Below are positions 47,726 through 60,320 of a stretch of 64,000 nucleotides of DNA, in pieces (position 1 is the first letter of the stretch; each line of letters begins with the position of its first letter). Location: assembly GCA_032622095.1 (NCBI GenBank), contig CP136067.1, positions 62,814,893 through 62,878,892 of the forward strand, in the 5' to 3' direction. The position numbers and the translations under genes were made by a program. Origin of the DNA: Siphonodentalium dalli (taxonomy: Eukaryota > Mollusca > Scaphopoda > Gadilida > Siphonodentaliidae). Below the pieces are notes generated by a model. The model searched no databases. It had not been told where the DNA came from and saw only the letters and a program-made list of their open reading frames with translations.

Positions 47726-47805
47726 GCTATGTAACGAAGCGACCTTGTGCTCTTGCCATTGGTAATGGTTTCGGTTACAGTGGATTTGTTGGACAATTGG
47801 ACTAT
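47726..47805 (+). CDS. Laminin G-like domain exon 4 of 5
   Basis: An 80-bp exon, phase 1 to 0, encoding GYVTKRPCALAIGNGFGYSG, then FVGQLDY. The motifs C-x-L-x-IG-x-G and GFxGxLD are the last strands of a laminin G domain, and LD marks the conserved end. The acceptor is ttgttttacag and the donor is gtaagt. Confidence 0.87.
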
Positions 47806-48176
47806 GTAAGTTGTGCTTTAGTTCCTCGTGAAGTTTGCGTGCGATGACATGTTCACCATATGATATCTAATAATTGAGCAACAATCATGAATTCTATGTG
47901 TTCTCCGACACGAAGACAAGTTATTCAGTGTTACCGACACTCAAGGTGTCCACATTAATTCCACCAATGCTATAGTTATTGAACATTGGGACACTACAAA
48001 GACAGAACGCAATATATATCCGAAAACTCGTGATTCGGTTCGATATGTCCACACCATATTAATGTGATCTGGTCACCAAAATATGGTAAACAGTTTACCT
48101 TGTATGCAGTTAAGGGAGTTTACATTTAAATATATATATATATATATATATTATTGACGCCAATTGTCTCATTCAG

Positions 48177-48580
48177 GTTTCAACACTGATTCTATACTGT
48201 TAATATGTATCAGGGTTCAACACTGATTCTATACTGTTAATATGTATCAGGTTTCAACACTGATTCTATACTGTTAATAGGTATCAGGTTTCAACACTGA
48301 TTCTATACTGTTAATATGTATCAGGTTTCAACACTGATTCTATACTGTTAATAGGTATCAGGTTTCAACACTGATTCTATACTGTTAATAGGTATCAGGT
48401 TTCGATACTGATTCTTTACTGTTAATAGGTATCAGGTTTCAACACTGATTCTATACTGTTAATAGGTATCAGGTTTCAACACTGATTCTATACTGTTAAT
48501 ATGTATCAGGTTTCAACACTGATTCTATACTGTTAATATGTATCAGGTTTCAACACTGATTCTATACTGTTAATATGTAT
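48177..48580. repeat. 37-bp minisatellite, 11 copies, in the last intron
   Basis: The unit contains gtttcaacactgattctata, then ctgttaatatgtatcag. About 10.9 copies differ at one or two sites (atatgtatcag or ataggtatcag). A (TA)n tract at 48130-48152 precedes it. The unit boundary tatcag-gttt resembles the true acceptor of the last exon 109 bp downstream. Confidence 0.95.
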
Positions 48581-48688
48581 ATGATACGTGGTATTTACAC
48601 CATAGTGCCGAGAAGTCGCAATGAGCGTCACCCAACCCCAATGCATTTTCTGTAATTATCGTTCAATTCTTAAATACTTTTTTTTCAG

Positions 48689-48727
48689 GTTCAGATTTAC
48701 TTGTGTATTCCTGACGATTTGCAATGA
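48689..48727 (+). CDS. Laminin G-like domain exon 5 of 5 and stop codon
   Basis: A terminal 39-bp coding exon encoding VQIYLCIPDDLQ, then TGA. It completes the laminin G domain (last strand and final cysteine) and ends the protein immediately afterwards, so laminin G is the C-terminus. The acceptor is acttttttttcag. The phase fits exon 4 (GQLDY-VQIYLC). Confidence 0.85.
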   Translation, partial: VQIYLCIPDDLQ

Positions 48728-48843
48728 GGATCAACCTGAGGCGAATACCAACCAGCAGTGCGTTGTTGTCTCTTTCATCATAATACATTGAAATGCTTGA
48801 GTCAGATATGTGCGAGTGCATATCATGTTTGTTTACATTATTT

Positions 48844-48849
48844 ATTAAA
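48844..48849 (+). promoter_or_regulatory. Possible polyadenylation signal ATTAAA
   Basis: ATTAAA, the commonest variant signal, lies 117 bp after the stop codon, followed by GT/T-rich sequence (gttgttctttgg). It is plausible, but such hexamers are frequent in AT-rich DNA. Confidence 0.35.
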
Positions 48850-49477
48850 GTTGTTCTTTGGAATAAGAATGCATTTATTTGTCCCATGGGCATGCGAATA
48901 CAGGTAGCTTCCTGGTGATTGGTAGACAGGACGAAACGTGGTTACTGGTGAATTGGACGCGATACCACCGCTCGGTTTCCATCCAATATGGTAAAGATCA
49001 TGAAGTTGATTAATATAGATAGCAAGTTTGATTTATCAAGATATCTAGGTTGGTTAACCAAGTTTGCCAAGTTCATTAATTTGATTAATGAAGACAGTTA
49101 AGTAGATTAGCGAAGATACATAAGTTCATTAATCAAGAGATATAGTTAATCAATCGAGATAGATATGTCGTGTGTCATATATACATATGAACGGACAATT
49201 ATGTGAGTTTGAATGGACAGTTGGACACATTAATGAACGTGAGAAAGTTTTATGTTTGTAATTATTAATTCCATGTTAAATTATATTTTCAATCAAGAAA
49301 TCTGAGTTGATTAATCAAGTTAAATATTGCGTTCGTTATAAATCAAGATAGCTATAATTAGCAGCCTAAGTTGATTAATTAATTCTGATATTTATTAAAA
49401 GGCAACTGCAGGATAACAAAAATAAATGTTCTCTAATTCCTTATATTTTGGCTAATATATGTGAATAAGCACCCTAA
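48850..49477 (+). other. Gene 3' flank
   Basis: Rich in short ttgattaat / aagttgattaat repeats between 49000 and 49380. No gene recognised. Confidence 0.5.
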
Positions 49478-51212
49478 GGGTGGATACACACATGCATGTA
49501 ATCTCTGTAAATATCGTGTATTTGGCGTTTTACATGGATCATACAGACCATGTAATATGTGTCTGCTGACAACCCAATCATTGCGGCTATGTTTGACCAC
49601 AGTGAGTCAAGCTCTGAACGTGCAGAGAGCCGTTAACTGGACGAAGTCGTCAGGCCGCTTAAAATAATTGTTCGCGCGATAACCCAAATGTTGGACGTTC
49701 TGTTTAAATAATTGTCAGTCTTCTCTTGATTGTATACCAGTGATGGTCCCAGGATTTCCCCAATGCAGGGGCTATGATCCCCAACATTGGGGCTATATTT
49801 TCCCGGAAGCTACTGGACTGACCACTATACATATTTCCTCGACCGGGGGGCATGCAGCACCATTAGTCATACCCCCCCCCCCTGAAGCCACGAAGCCACT
49901 CCTGATTTGTAGATATTGTAGTTGACAGTCATATCTGTCGTGTCTGTTTGCTACGAGTGATTAATCTCATATGCAGCAATGTATGCTATTCATATTATTA
50001 TGAACATATTATTACAGCTTTAAATTTGAAGGTACAGAAGGTGGTGTTGCTGTGTGTCTTCATTCGGGAAAAGAGTTATCTAGCTACGAGTTCACAACTA
50101 CGTCACCTTTCCTCTCTTGTGTTGTATACGCACAATTTGCAACTATGGAATATTTAAGTAAAACATTATGATGTACATTCTTGCCCAGATAATCCCGGCC
50201 GATACATTCAACTAAATCCCTTAGTTATTCGAAACTTTCGAGAACCAGCCCCGTTCCCCAATCATGGATTATAGTCCAAAATGTGATAATTCAAGCCTGT
50301 ACAGGCTAACATTGTGACAGTTAGGAACTTGTTCATCCTTCGTCCTGAGAAACATATACTGTTCTGTAAATTCTGGGTTAAAATGGGGGGGGGGTGACTC
50401 TTTTTTCTTTCAACGCTGTGTCTGCATTAATTTTTTTGGCGCTGTAATGGATATATGCATGGAAATCCCAATTGAATGTTATCACATGAGCTCGCCCTCA
50501 AATTATCCGAGCAATCTCAACAAACTGGTATTGTATGTCTTAATTTTCCAATGCCTGTTATTCAAGGCATGAGAGCACCATATCGGATTGTTAAAATTTG
50601 AGCTCAGGCCATGCATAGTCGAGAAACAAATATCCTTATCCTTACGACTCGGCGTCGTCCGATTAGGCTAAATCACTTAACATGAAATTCACCATGTATG
50701 AGTTAGTTGATTGCCATGTGTATTAATATAGCACTTCCAAAATGTGGAGCCAGAGAGCCGTTCGGGTTTTGCTGGACTAGATCAAATTGGGAGTCAGTGT
50801 GTGGGACATTAAACACTCATGTATCACAATCGTCCTAAGAGAGCTTCAAAAATCTGCACATTTTATTTTTATTTTGGATGACCCTGTTACCAAGAAATGA
50901 CGAGAAACAAATTAAGTATAAAATCGACGGATTCAAATCCACTTTTCGAAATGAACTAAAACTCGTGAAAAACAGCAACAGATATCAGACAGGATTTATT
51001 CATTTCGGCACACATGAAAAAAGACATGTTTATGACTGGCCTGAAATCTCTTGATAACAGTTAGTTTGATTTTGGCTTATAACTACTCACTGGTCTCGCC
51101 TGTTAAAATGGAACGATCGCGCACAGGCGATTAATGCTATCAATGATTGGTGTGACCATGTAAAATACATGGATTTTACATACAGACATTATATGCATGT
51201 GTGTATCCACCC
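49478..51212 (+). mobile_element. Inverted-repeat DNA transposon E2
   Basis: Starts GGGTGGATACACACATGCAT, ends with the complementary sequence, and is flanked by TAA on both sides (49475-49477 and 51213-51215). The interior matches E1 over long stretches (for example gatacattcaactaaatccc near 50200 and gatgcattcaactaagtccc in E1). A local cluster of gggg / cccc mirror words around 49760-49810 (tccccaacattggggct) is shared with E3. No transposase was found. Confidence 0.8.
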
Positions 51213-51215
51213 TAA

Positions 51216-51837
51216 GGGTGGATACACACATGCATGTAATCTCTGTATGTAAAATACATGTATTTTATATGGCCACACCAATAATTGACAACATTAATCA
51301 CCTGCGCGCGAGCGGTTAATTGTTAACAGGCCAGACAAGTGAGTAGTCATAAGCGAAGTCAAACTCTCTGCTATCAGGACTATTAAGGCCATCCCAAAAC
51401 ATGTCTTCTCTTACGGATGTGGAAATTAGTTAGCCACCCCGTCTGGTAGCTTTCGGGATCATATTTTGCCCCAAGTCGGGAGTCATATTTAGCTCCTGCG
51501 TCAGGAATTCCTGATAATATTGCCCATATGTTGGGGATCATAGCCCCTGTGTTGGGGAATTCCTGGGGCCATCATCGGTATAAAGGTCAAGAGAAGACTG
51601 ACAATGATTTAAACAGAAAGTCCAACATTTGGGTTATCGCGCGAACAATTATTCAAAGCGGCCTGACGACTTCGTTCAGTCAACGGTTCTCTGCACGCTC
51701 AGAGCTTGGCTCACTGTGGTCAAACATAGCCGCAATGATTGGTTATCAACGGACACATATTACATGGTCTGTATGATCCATGTAAAACGCCAAATACACG
51801 ATAATTACAGAGATTACATGCATGTGTGTATCCACCC
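51216..51837 (-). mobile_element. Inverted-repeat DNA transposon E3 (deleted, opposite orientation)
   Basis: Flanked by TAA (51213-51215, shared with E2, and 51838-51840). Its sequence is the reverse complement of both ends of E2 with the middle deleted, giving 622 bp. It abuts E2 head-to-head, separated only by TAA, and so creates a long palindrome centred near 51214. Confidence 0.85.
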
Positions 51838-51840
51838 TAA

Positions 51841-53479
51841 GACGACAAAAGTCAAAAAACATTATCAAAACATAAAAAAGCTTGGTCGCGAATATGTCAG
51901 ATACCAAGCCATTTAATTAATGAGGCCTGTTTCAAAAAATTAAAGAGATCCATCGCGTCTCCGTGTCGTCAGAGCTATGGTATATGACGCCAGCCTGGGA
52001 CTGGTGTATACACTAAAAAAAACATTGTCAATGTTCATTTAGCTTCACTATTAGCTGTACAAGATGTTCATCATCGCGTGCCTCGATGTTTAAACGGACA
52101 TGGCTCATTTTGTATATGCGTAATTTGGAAGCAGGTATAAGATAGGTTTACAAATACACAAAATTATGGGCGGCCATTCGGTCGGAAATTACATGAAATA
52201 AAAGTTAATGGTGGTTTGTGAAATCAATAGTCTCTATTTTCAAACCAATATACTCCATTTCCAAACCAATAATCGTTCTTGGATTCAATAAGAGACAGTT
52301 CCGTTTTAATAGATATAGATTCATAGTCAATGTTGACCGATGCAAAATTAATGTTCTATTTTAATTTAATAGTATTCATTGTTCAACTAAGAACTGTTTT
52401 TGCATTGGATGGCAAATATTCTCACAAACCAGTGACACAAATGTCGTATCTCCAGCGATCTTCACAATTATTCGTGCTATAAGGTCGTATGTTCAACAGC
52501 AGCCAATCGGATGCTTCTGGTTGTCCACCTGACTTCTGTTTTGTGTTTGTAAATTCTCAAATGCGTGCTAAATGGTCGTATCTCCATGTTAGTCACGTGG
52601 TCATTTGGTGATTTAAATTTTGTGATTGTTCGACAAATTTCTGTATGATGATGCACATGAGTGAATAATTATAATGTATAATAGGATCTTTTTAGTTCAT
52701 AGACACATGCTATTGCCACCATATTTAGCTTAATCTGTATTTATTAGCACAACTTCCTTATAGCACGGAAACCAATGGTCGTTGGCGTATGCAAAAGGTC
52801 GTGTCTCCAAACAAGTTATTGCTTTTTAAAAGAAAACGAGGGAGTAAACAGAAAAAATATGTGGTTCAATGGACAGCTAATGTCAGTTTTCATAGGGATA
52901 AATACAACGCTACGTTATGCTTTGTCAACATTAGGATAAATGTTGTCTGAAAACTTCAACCTTCATTTTCTCGGAAAGTTGAACATGTGGGTTACGACAT
53001 TATAGCACTGATGCGACGACATGTTTATGTGATCATAATGAAATTGAGACAGAAAAAGACTTTGTTATGCAATGTATGAAGTATACATACTCGAATTTCA
53101 ATATATGAATACCAACTTTTATGATGGTATAGCTATCTTAAACGTTGTAATCTTGCCGAATTTACGAATCTGCTTTTCGCCATATTTGATATTGTGCCTT
53201 CGCATTTTTAGACGAGCTTGGTCTATCGTAATCCATTTCCTCGTTGCCAACCAATCAAACTTAGTGTTCTGGTTCGGACGTTTTTTCTATCTAAATTTCT
53301 ATTCGACATTGCAAAGTTTGACACATCCACAATGTTTACACTTTCTGGTCTTCTCGAAAATAATCTTGAAAATATTCATTGGAACTTTTGACATTCATTG
53401 AAGCTTATGATGCTTTTTATTATATCACCTTTTGATTATGAAATTCTCATTCATCTTTTGACGGCAATGTCATTCCGTC
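51841..53479. other. Intergenic sequence, nothing recognised
   Basis: AT-rich. The words gtcgtatctcca / gtcgtgtctcca recur at about 52444, 52573 and 52799. An open frame at 53072-53401 has no recognisable domain and looks like chance. Confidence 0.45.
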
Positions 53480-56100
53480 GCGATGAAGCGTAAAAGCGAT
53501 CTTCCTCGAAAAAGCCTGTAGACTACAAATTGTTCAATGAACAGGGATTCGACCAATACATCGAAAAGGTTGGTGTACCAAGAAAGCCAGGTTGGTGTAC
53601 CAAGTAAGCCAGGTTGGTGTACCAAGAAAGCCAGGTAAAGTAGAACATTTGTTAGACGACAAGACACTGGCTCTAAAAAAAAACAAGCGGAAAAAATGAT
53701 ACAAGACTTTCAGTTATATGATGACGTCGATTCTGAATTGAATCCCAGCAAACAGATCAAAACATTTAACTTCGGGTTTTGACACCAAAGCTGCACTGCA
53801 GATTCAATACACATAAAAATGTCCGCATTCAATGCTACAATGGAGTTCTTAACTAAAGAGGTGGACTTCAGTCTTCTGACCCTTAACCAGTTCGTCGCTG
53901 GGGAACTGGATATCATTGCAACAATTAACTGAATACGCAGCGAATGGGGGTAGACTCCATCTCATAAAAAGCTTGCCTATTATGGGCTTTATGAGTGGAA
54001 ACCTTTACTTCGATTGTACGCAGTGTGGATACGGGCAAACTTCATGGTGTGATAGTCCTTCAGACATAGAAGTCCGACTTCTAACCGGCTCAACAAGAAT
54101 TAGGAACGCACGTAAACTTACCATTTATTCAACACAATCCGGGAATCATGCTTCTACCGCTAATGATGTTCACGATTTAAATGTTTTGAATAAGTTTGAC
54201 ACGAATATTGGGACATCGACAAATTCCACACATTCATGTGTTGAAATGGAAAGAGCAAAATTTCAGGTGTCCAATGTTTCACATATAAATGATCTACCGA
54301 TGGACACTCCAATGCAAGGATCTCAGTTTCATAATAATTTGAGGGAATTTTACATTGAAAGCAATAATTTAATTACGTCATCAGGACTTCCAAATTTTGC
54401 ATGCTGTAATATTACGATTTATTCAGCACTTAACATTTCTTATTTGAGAACAGAGTTGCAAAATTATCTTGATTCAGAATGAATTGAACTATTGGAATAT
54501 GGCTTCCATATTAACATAGAAATTATCAACCTCCGGAAACAGATGTCTTTTTCCAACATCAAAGGAGCACTGGAATTCCCATTGAGTCGCTATGGACAAA
54601 TATTCAGAGAAGAAATGTCAAGAAATTCAGCTTGTATTTTTCAAAGATTTTCATCCATATTCCCATTTCTGATGGCCAAACAAGATTCCCTCTGGTTAAT
54701 TATATGGATAATTTATCTGGATAATTTTTCTGCGTATTAATATTTAGGATATTTGTTACAGAAATGTGGTCTAAATGAATCTCTCCACTTCTATGACCTT
54801 TTTGGGATTATTATTGGACACTAACACCCTCAAGCTTCAGATTACGGAAGACAGGTTAAACTAGATTTCAACTTTAATTTCAAATTGGCTCAAACGGGGG
54901 AAAGCCTCACTTAAAGAGGTGCAATCTTTACCTGGCAAGTTTCAGTTTGTAAGTCAATGCGTGAGTCCTGAAAGAATTTTCGTAATCATCAGATTGTTAA
55001 CTTGGCTGAAACAAATTTACCCATCAGGGCCTTCACAGGCACACAATATATACCTTGAATTTAAGAATGATCTCTTATGGTGGCACAAGTTTATTTCTAT
55101 GATGGCCGTTGAAGATTGGTCTCACCCTGATGAAATCTTTTCAACCGACTCATGTTTATCAGGGAGTGGCGGGCTGTTCAATCGTCATTATTTCCATGAT
55201 AATTTCCTTCATTCATTCTTGATCAACAATTGGATATTAACTGTTTGGAACTTCTAACTATTGTTGTTACACTAAATTTGTGGTGCCGGTAGTACCGAAA
55301 GAAGAGTAGTTGTATACTGTGACAATTTAATTTCAGAAAAAAAACAAAGATATTAAATTCCTTCAGACTTGTTTAAGGGAAATCACCTTTTTGTCAGCTA
55401 TACATCAATTTGAAATAAAAACTACACATTTGGATACTCATTCTAATAGACTATCCAATTATTTATTCAGATGGGACACTCAAAAATCAGTCGGAGAGAA
55501 ATGTTTCAACGAAATGTCTCAATGGTATCAATTCGACGAATTAGTTTGCTTAGAAACAGATCCGAATATGTTTAAATTCACCAACGATTGGTAATCCTAC
55601 TTATCTAGTATAACAAAATACGATCATAGTTGGAACGGGGTTAGTCGTGATCAATTCCCATTTCTACTTTTTATTGTAGATGAAACATTTCTATGTTTAA
55701 AGGACACTAAGATATCAGAACAAGCTGCCTTTGCAGAAGTTAAAAGGAGAAATTTAAAGACAATTTTGTTGTTATTTCTGACTTCTATCTCTTCCGGCTT
55801 CTGTTCATACTTTGTGGTATACCAGTAGCATGCCCATTTTAAGCAATACTTTCAAGGGTAAGATCTCTATAAAAAAGTATTTGTCGGGAGTTTAATTTCT
55901 ACATATCACTGATAACTATGTAGAGGCCTTTGATTTATATTGTTTGAAACTATCAATTAAGGACATTAATCGACTCCAAATTGTCCAAGGCGTACCTTGC
56001 CTATTACACCCGAGATATTATCTTTTCTGATTTATTTTTTATTTTAAAGACCCCTTTACTGGGCGCTTTTTAATGGCCTTTTTGTCAAGAAAATATAATT
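53480..56100 (+). mobile_element. Decayed DIRS-like retrotransposon
   Basis: Broken frames in order. gag-like: DYKLFNEQGFDQYIEK, TLNQFVAGELDII, KLAYYGLYEWKPLLRLYAVW. The start of the pol region: LPNFACCNITIYSALNI, then YLRTELQNYLDSE and IELLEYGF (frame 53916-54482, continuing after a shift at 54480). Late RT: SLPGKFQFVSQCVSPERIF. RNase H: NDLLWWHKF, then FSTDSCLSGSGG (catalytic Asp). RNase H end: HQFEIKTTHLDTHSNRLSNY. A possible tyrosine-recombinase start (TKYDHSWNGVS) follows. This block order and RT type resemble DIRS-group elements. The core RT catalytic box is not visible, suggesting an internal loss near 54740. A 22-bp triplication (ggttggtgtaccaag) lies at 53565-53637. Confidence 0.7.
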
Positions 56101-56563
56101 TGTCAAGAAAATATAATTTAATTCCGTATATTGTGCTTATTGTCTGATTGCAATTGTCTGAACAGGATTCTCATGTGGAGAACTGACTATGTGTGGACTT
56201 CGATGGGTAGGTTATATGATTTTGTTAAATTGGGTAGACATCACAGAAAGTTTCTCGGTTGCCATGGTAACTGCTTAAAAATACATGTCAAATATTGAGG
56301 TTTCCGACAACTGGAAAGCTTACTATTAACCAGTTATTTCCCATTGGATTTATTGAAACTGCGTGCACATGTCTAAGTTTGCAATCAATATAAACATATA
56401 GCACAGGAAATGCAAGCCACAAGTTGAATGGACATATATAGCTCAGTTGTCATGATAACGATCGAATGCCACTACATATGGTTGGTGCAAATGGGGTAAC
56501 TAAATGGCTGGCTAACATAGGTTGACAAACATATATCACAAACGACATTATAATATAGCGAAC

Positions 56564-57771
56564 AGGCAAGGTGCAGGTCTAATTTACTAGAATTTGGCTG
56601 TAAGCTGAGTCGACCTGAAAATTATTTATTGTTGTATGGTCCAAGCAAACCGCAAAACTACGGTAGTGTTCAGTTGGGGGTAATACATTCAACTGTGTAC
56701 CCTAGATGTAAAGCATATGTGGTTAAATTACAAATACTTATGCTTCTGGTGCTATTAATGGTCGTTGATAACCATTTGACAATGAGTGTAATGACTGTAT
56801 ATGAAATGTTGGATCACATAATAACACGAATTAATGGCGGAGGCGCCGAAAACACAAAGAAAAACGAGGAATTTGTCAATCAAATATAGGATATTATATA
56901 TTACATATAGTATTTTGGCAGCTACGAGCATATTATTGAGTTGCTCATATTTTTTGTCAACGTGTATGGACACTGTGGCATGACTTCGACCAAAACGGCT
57001 TACCACAGGTTCTACACAACATAACTGACTTGTTCTCAGGCATTTCATCTGAAAAATAAATTCACAAATCCTACGTAACTAACGTAAGAATATTTGTGTG
57101 ACATTATTTCGTGTTAGTTTATGGTCAAACGCTTCTTACTGTCATTAAACTCATTACAAAATAGTGGTCAACGGCCATTACTAGCGCTGAATTGGTCAGT
57201 CTCACCGGTTTTTGTGATAAAGGTACCCAGGTTCTGAAAATTGTGATGAAGCTAGGTACCCAAGTTGGGAGAAATAGTGCTAAAGGTACCCAGGTTCATC
57301 TGCGGTCGACGGGGTATTTTTGTGGTGCACTGCAGGACAACATATCAAAGGATACATTAGTTGACTATATTCTTTCAATTTATAGCAGTTCAAACAAATC
57401 AAAACTGAAATCAACAGCTTAAAACCAAACGAATTTCCAGCAAAGATATTTAAATGTCGTTTAATTTGAGATTCGATGAACCTGGGTAACTTATTACGAT
57501 TTTTCCCTTACCTGGATACATTTATCACAATTTTCAGAACCTGGGTACCTTGATCACTAAAAAAAACGAGTGACCAATTCAGTATTAATAGCATCAGTAG
57601 CATATATATAAATTAACCACATGCATTACATCTAGGGACACAGGTTACTTTATTACTCAAATTGAACTGTACCGTAGTTTGGCGGTTTGCTTGGGCCATA
57701 CATCAAAATATAATATTCAAGTCGACTCGGTTTATAGCGAAATTCCAGTAAATTAGGCATGTGCCTTGCCT
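56564..57771. mobile_element. Foldback element F with a nested insertion
   Basis: The left arm (from aggcaaggtgcagg) and right arm (ending ccttgcct) are complementary over roughly 330 bp. They share gtcgac, catggtccaagcaaaccgc-like and aggtacccaggttctgaaaa blocks. The left arm is interrupted at 56756-57180 by about 425 bp bounded by taatggtcgttga / tcaacggccatta, which itself looks like a small inverted-repeat element. No coding region was recognised. Confidence 0.75.
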
Positions 57772-60320
57772 ATATGGACGGTTCAGACCTAATTTGCTGA
57801 ACTACTTTTGTAAATTTCGCTGTAAGCCAGTTGATTCGTTTCCTATCCTCTATTTATTCAATCGATTCTGAAGTTCGTGATAACTCCTCTGTTCCCCGAA
57901 AATATGATCCACTTCGAAGTTGATTTTTGTTTACCTTCTTAGCGATTTTTTTACCAGATGGAGGCACCCGCACAGAAAAAGATGAGCTGGACTATAATTT
58001 ATCGCATTTAGATTTGTTCGCTGTTCGCATCGAGGGTCGGTAAATAATACTCAACGGCTATGAATGGAAATTATTTGGTTGCAGGTTCTTAGTCATACCG
58101 AATTTACACTGATCACAAACAGATCTCAAATTTTTCTTCAGTTATCGACAAAATAGTAGAAATTTCGCTAGCATAAAATAGTTCTACAAACATGCGATTG
58201 TAAATTACGATAAAATACATCAGTACAAACGATTTACAACCTGTGTTGTTTCAAGCATTACATTTATAGGCAATGGATATTACTTGTTCGCCGAACCATA
58301 TTAATGCTCCATAAATCCAGCATGTTCCGCTTAGTATCAATGATAAATGATTCACTTTTTAAGACAAAAAAATCATTGAGTTTTTACAAATGAATGTTTT
58401 AGTGATTGTGAGTAAATTAATTTTGATAGTGACAAAAATGGTAGCAAATATTGGAAAAATTACCCATATATCACCCCACTCCTATAAACACTCAAATTCA
58501 TATGTGCATATACATACTAACTGATATATATTCACAACAGACACGACAGTCTTGATGTGAATATATATCATTTTAGTATGTATAATTGCCACAAATTATA
58601 TCGGTAATATTAATTCATATTTCAGAATTACCGCTGATATTATTACTGTCGGGGGAGCACAAATAATAAATTAATTACAAGGGTATAGTTTAGCAAGGGG
58701 CGCCTAACTATCTGCGCAAGTCAATATGAATTGTCGTAAGTAAATTGCTTGTTAAGTATGGTAACTTAGGCAATTGGGTATTTGGTTTACCAATACCATT
58801 TTTGCTAAAATATAGTGATTTCGATTGGGTTAAGCTCTTCGTGTGAAGTTGCCGACATTGTTTCGGCTATCTATTTATAAACTCCACTTACCCAGTCCGC
58901 ATTGACTGGCATTACACAAGCAGGCATGAACATAAATTTTAGTGATACATTTTATACATTTCTCTGTGGAACTTTAAAGTTTAACGAGATCCTTGCGGTC
59001 GTACTATTTTTTCAACTTTTGGTGTTGATGACCGCTAACAGACTGTGTATCAAAACCGCACGGAACCGTAGCTCCACCGCAGTGACGGTCTCGATACCGC
59101 GGTTGGTACCATATACTCTCGGTAATACAACGGTCATTACCGGAGTATCACCCCGTTTTTTCGGGTCAATTACTTTGAGAATAGCAGCTAGAATTTGAAG
59201 CTGTGAAGTTGCCATCACCCTGATGTTCATGGTGTAGTCTGGATATGCAGAGGCCATTAAACTTTTGGCATTGCAGTTTAGTCCTCGAAGTTGTCTACGG
59301 CAAGCAAAGCCATGTGAAAGGCCATATGGCAACATGCTGTGTTGCACCTAAGTTCTAACGTGCCACAGCAATAAATTTCTATGGGACATTTTTCCTAATT
59401 TCGAGCGCTGCAAAAAAAAAATTGCAAATGTTGTCAATCAATTTACCAGCCTGTTTACTAACTCAAATCTTAACAGTTGATAAAGTGTACTGTATACTAA
59501 TTTATTATTCCGTACTTTATCAACCGGATTATCACCATGACCATGAAATACATTTTATCGTCATCGTCGGCGCAATATCATTAGAAAAGTTAACCAGTTA
59601 ACAACTTTCTTGACAATTAATCCGATCAGTTTCCGGTTTGTCGATAAAACATCTGGTCGCTGTGACAAACACCCACACAAACTGAAGATGAGATTATAAA
59701 TTAATCCTGGCTGTACACAGAATCACAGATATAAATTAGAATATGATAGATCTTCAAGTTGTTGTTGTTGTTTGATTTTTGAGCCCGAGAAAGAGAAACC
59801 CAGTACTCACTCGAGTCACTGAGAGACTCAATCACTCAGTGCCGCCTGCAGGTCAGAGCACGAGTCAGTCTCATTCACAGAGTCTGCCCTCGCCTGAAAT
59901 TGCTGAATTTGTTACATTCGCGGACAAACAATTTAAGGCGACTCTATTATCCCTGATGTGCTGTCACTCACTTTGTACATATGTAGGCAGGTTTGTCTCG
60001 TCCTTTTCGTGTGTGGTAATTGGTAATTCGTGGAAATAATAATCCGAGGTGGCGATTTTCAGTTGTTTGAATAACATTACTTGCCTAACAACCGTCTCTG
60101 AGTAACGTTAATTCTGATTGGTTGTGATAAACGCGATCATCCAAATCGTCACATAGGTGGCTCTGAAAGTCGACACAAAGAGTTCAATAGGGCATGTCAA
60201 AGTCATTCTATTTTTAAGAAACATATTTTTAAATTGAACGGTATTGCAGTCCAGCTCTCCCAGCATCGAGTTTGTGTTCGCTACGTACAGAGCACCACGT
60301 GTGGCTGAACTACGTGGGCT
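57772..60320. other. Intergenic sequence with a small palindrome
   Basis: A palindrome at 58511-58582 (catactaactgatatatatt / aatatatatcattttagtatg). A 111-codon minus-strand open frame (59012-59347) and an 86-codon plus-strand frame (59779-60039) have no domain I recognise. Confidence 0.5.

Noticed and set aside
59012-59347. A 111-codon minus-strand open frame
   Set aside because: I could not match it to any family. It may be a transposon remnant, but nothing visible supports a gene call.
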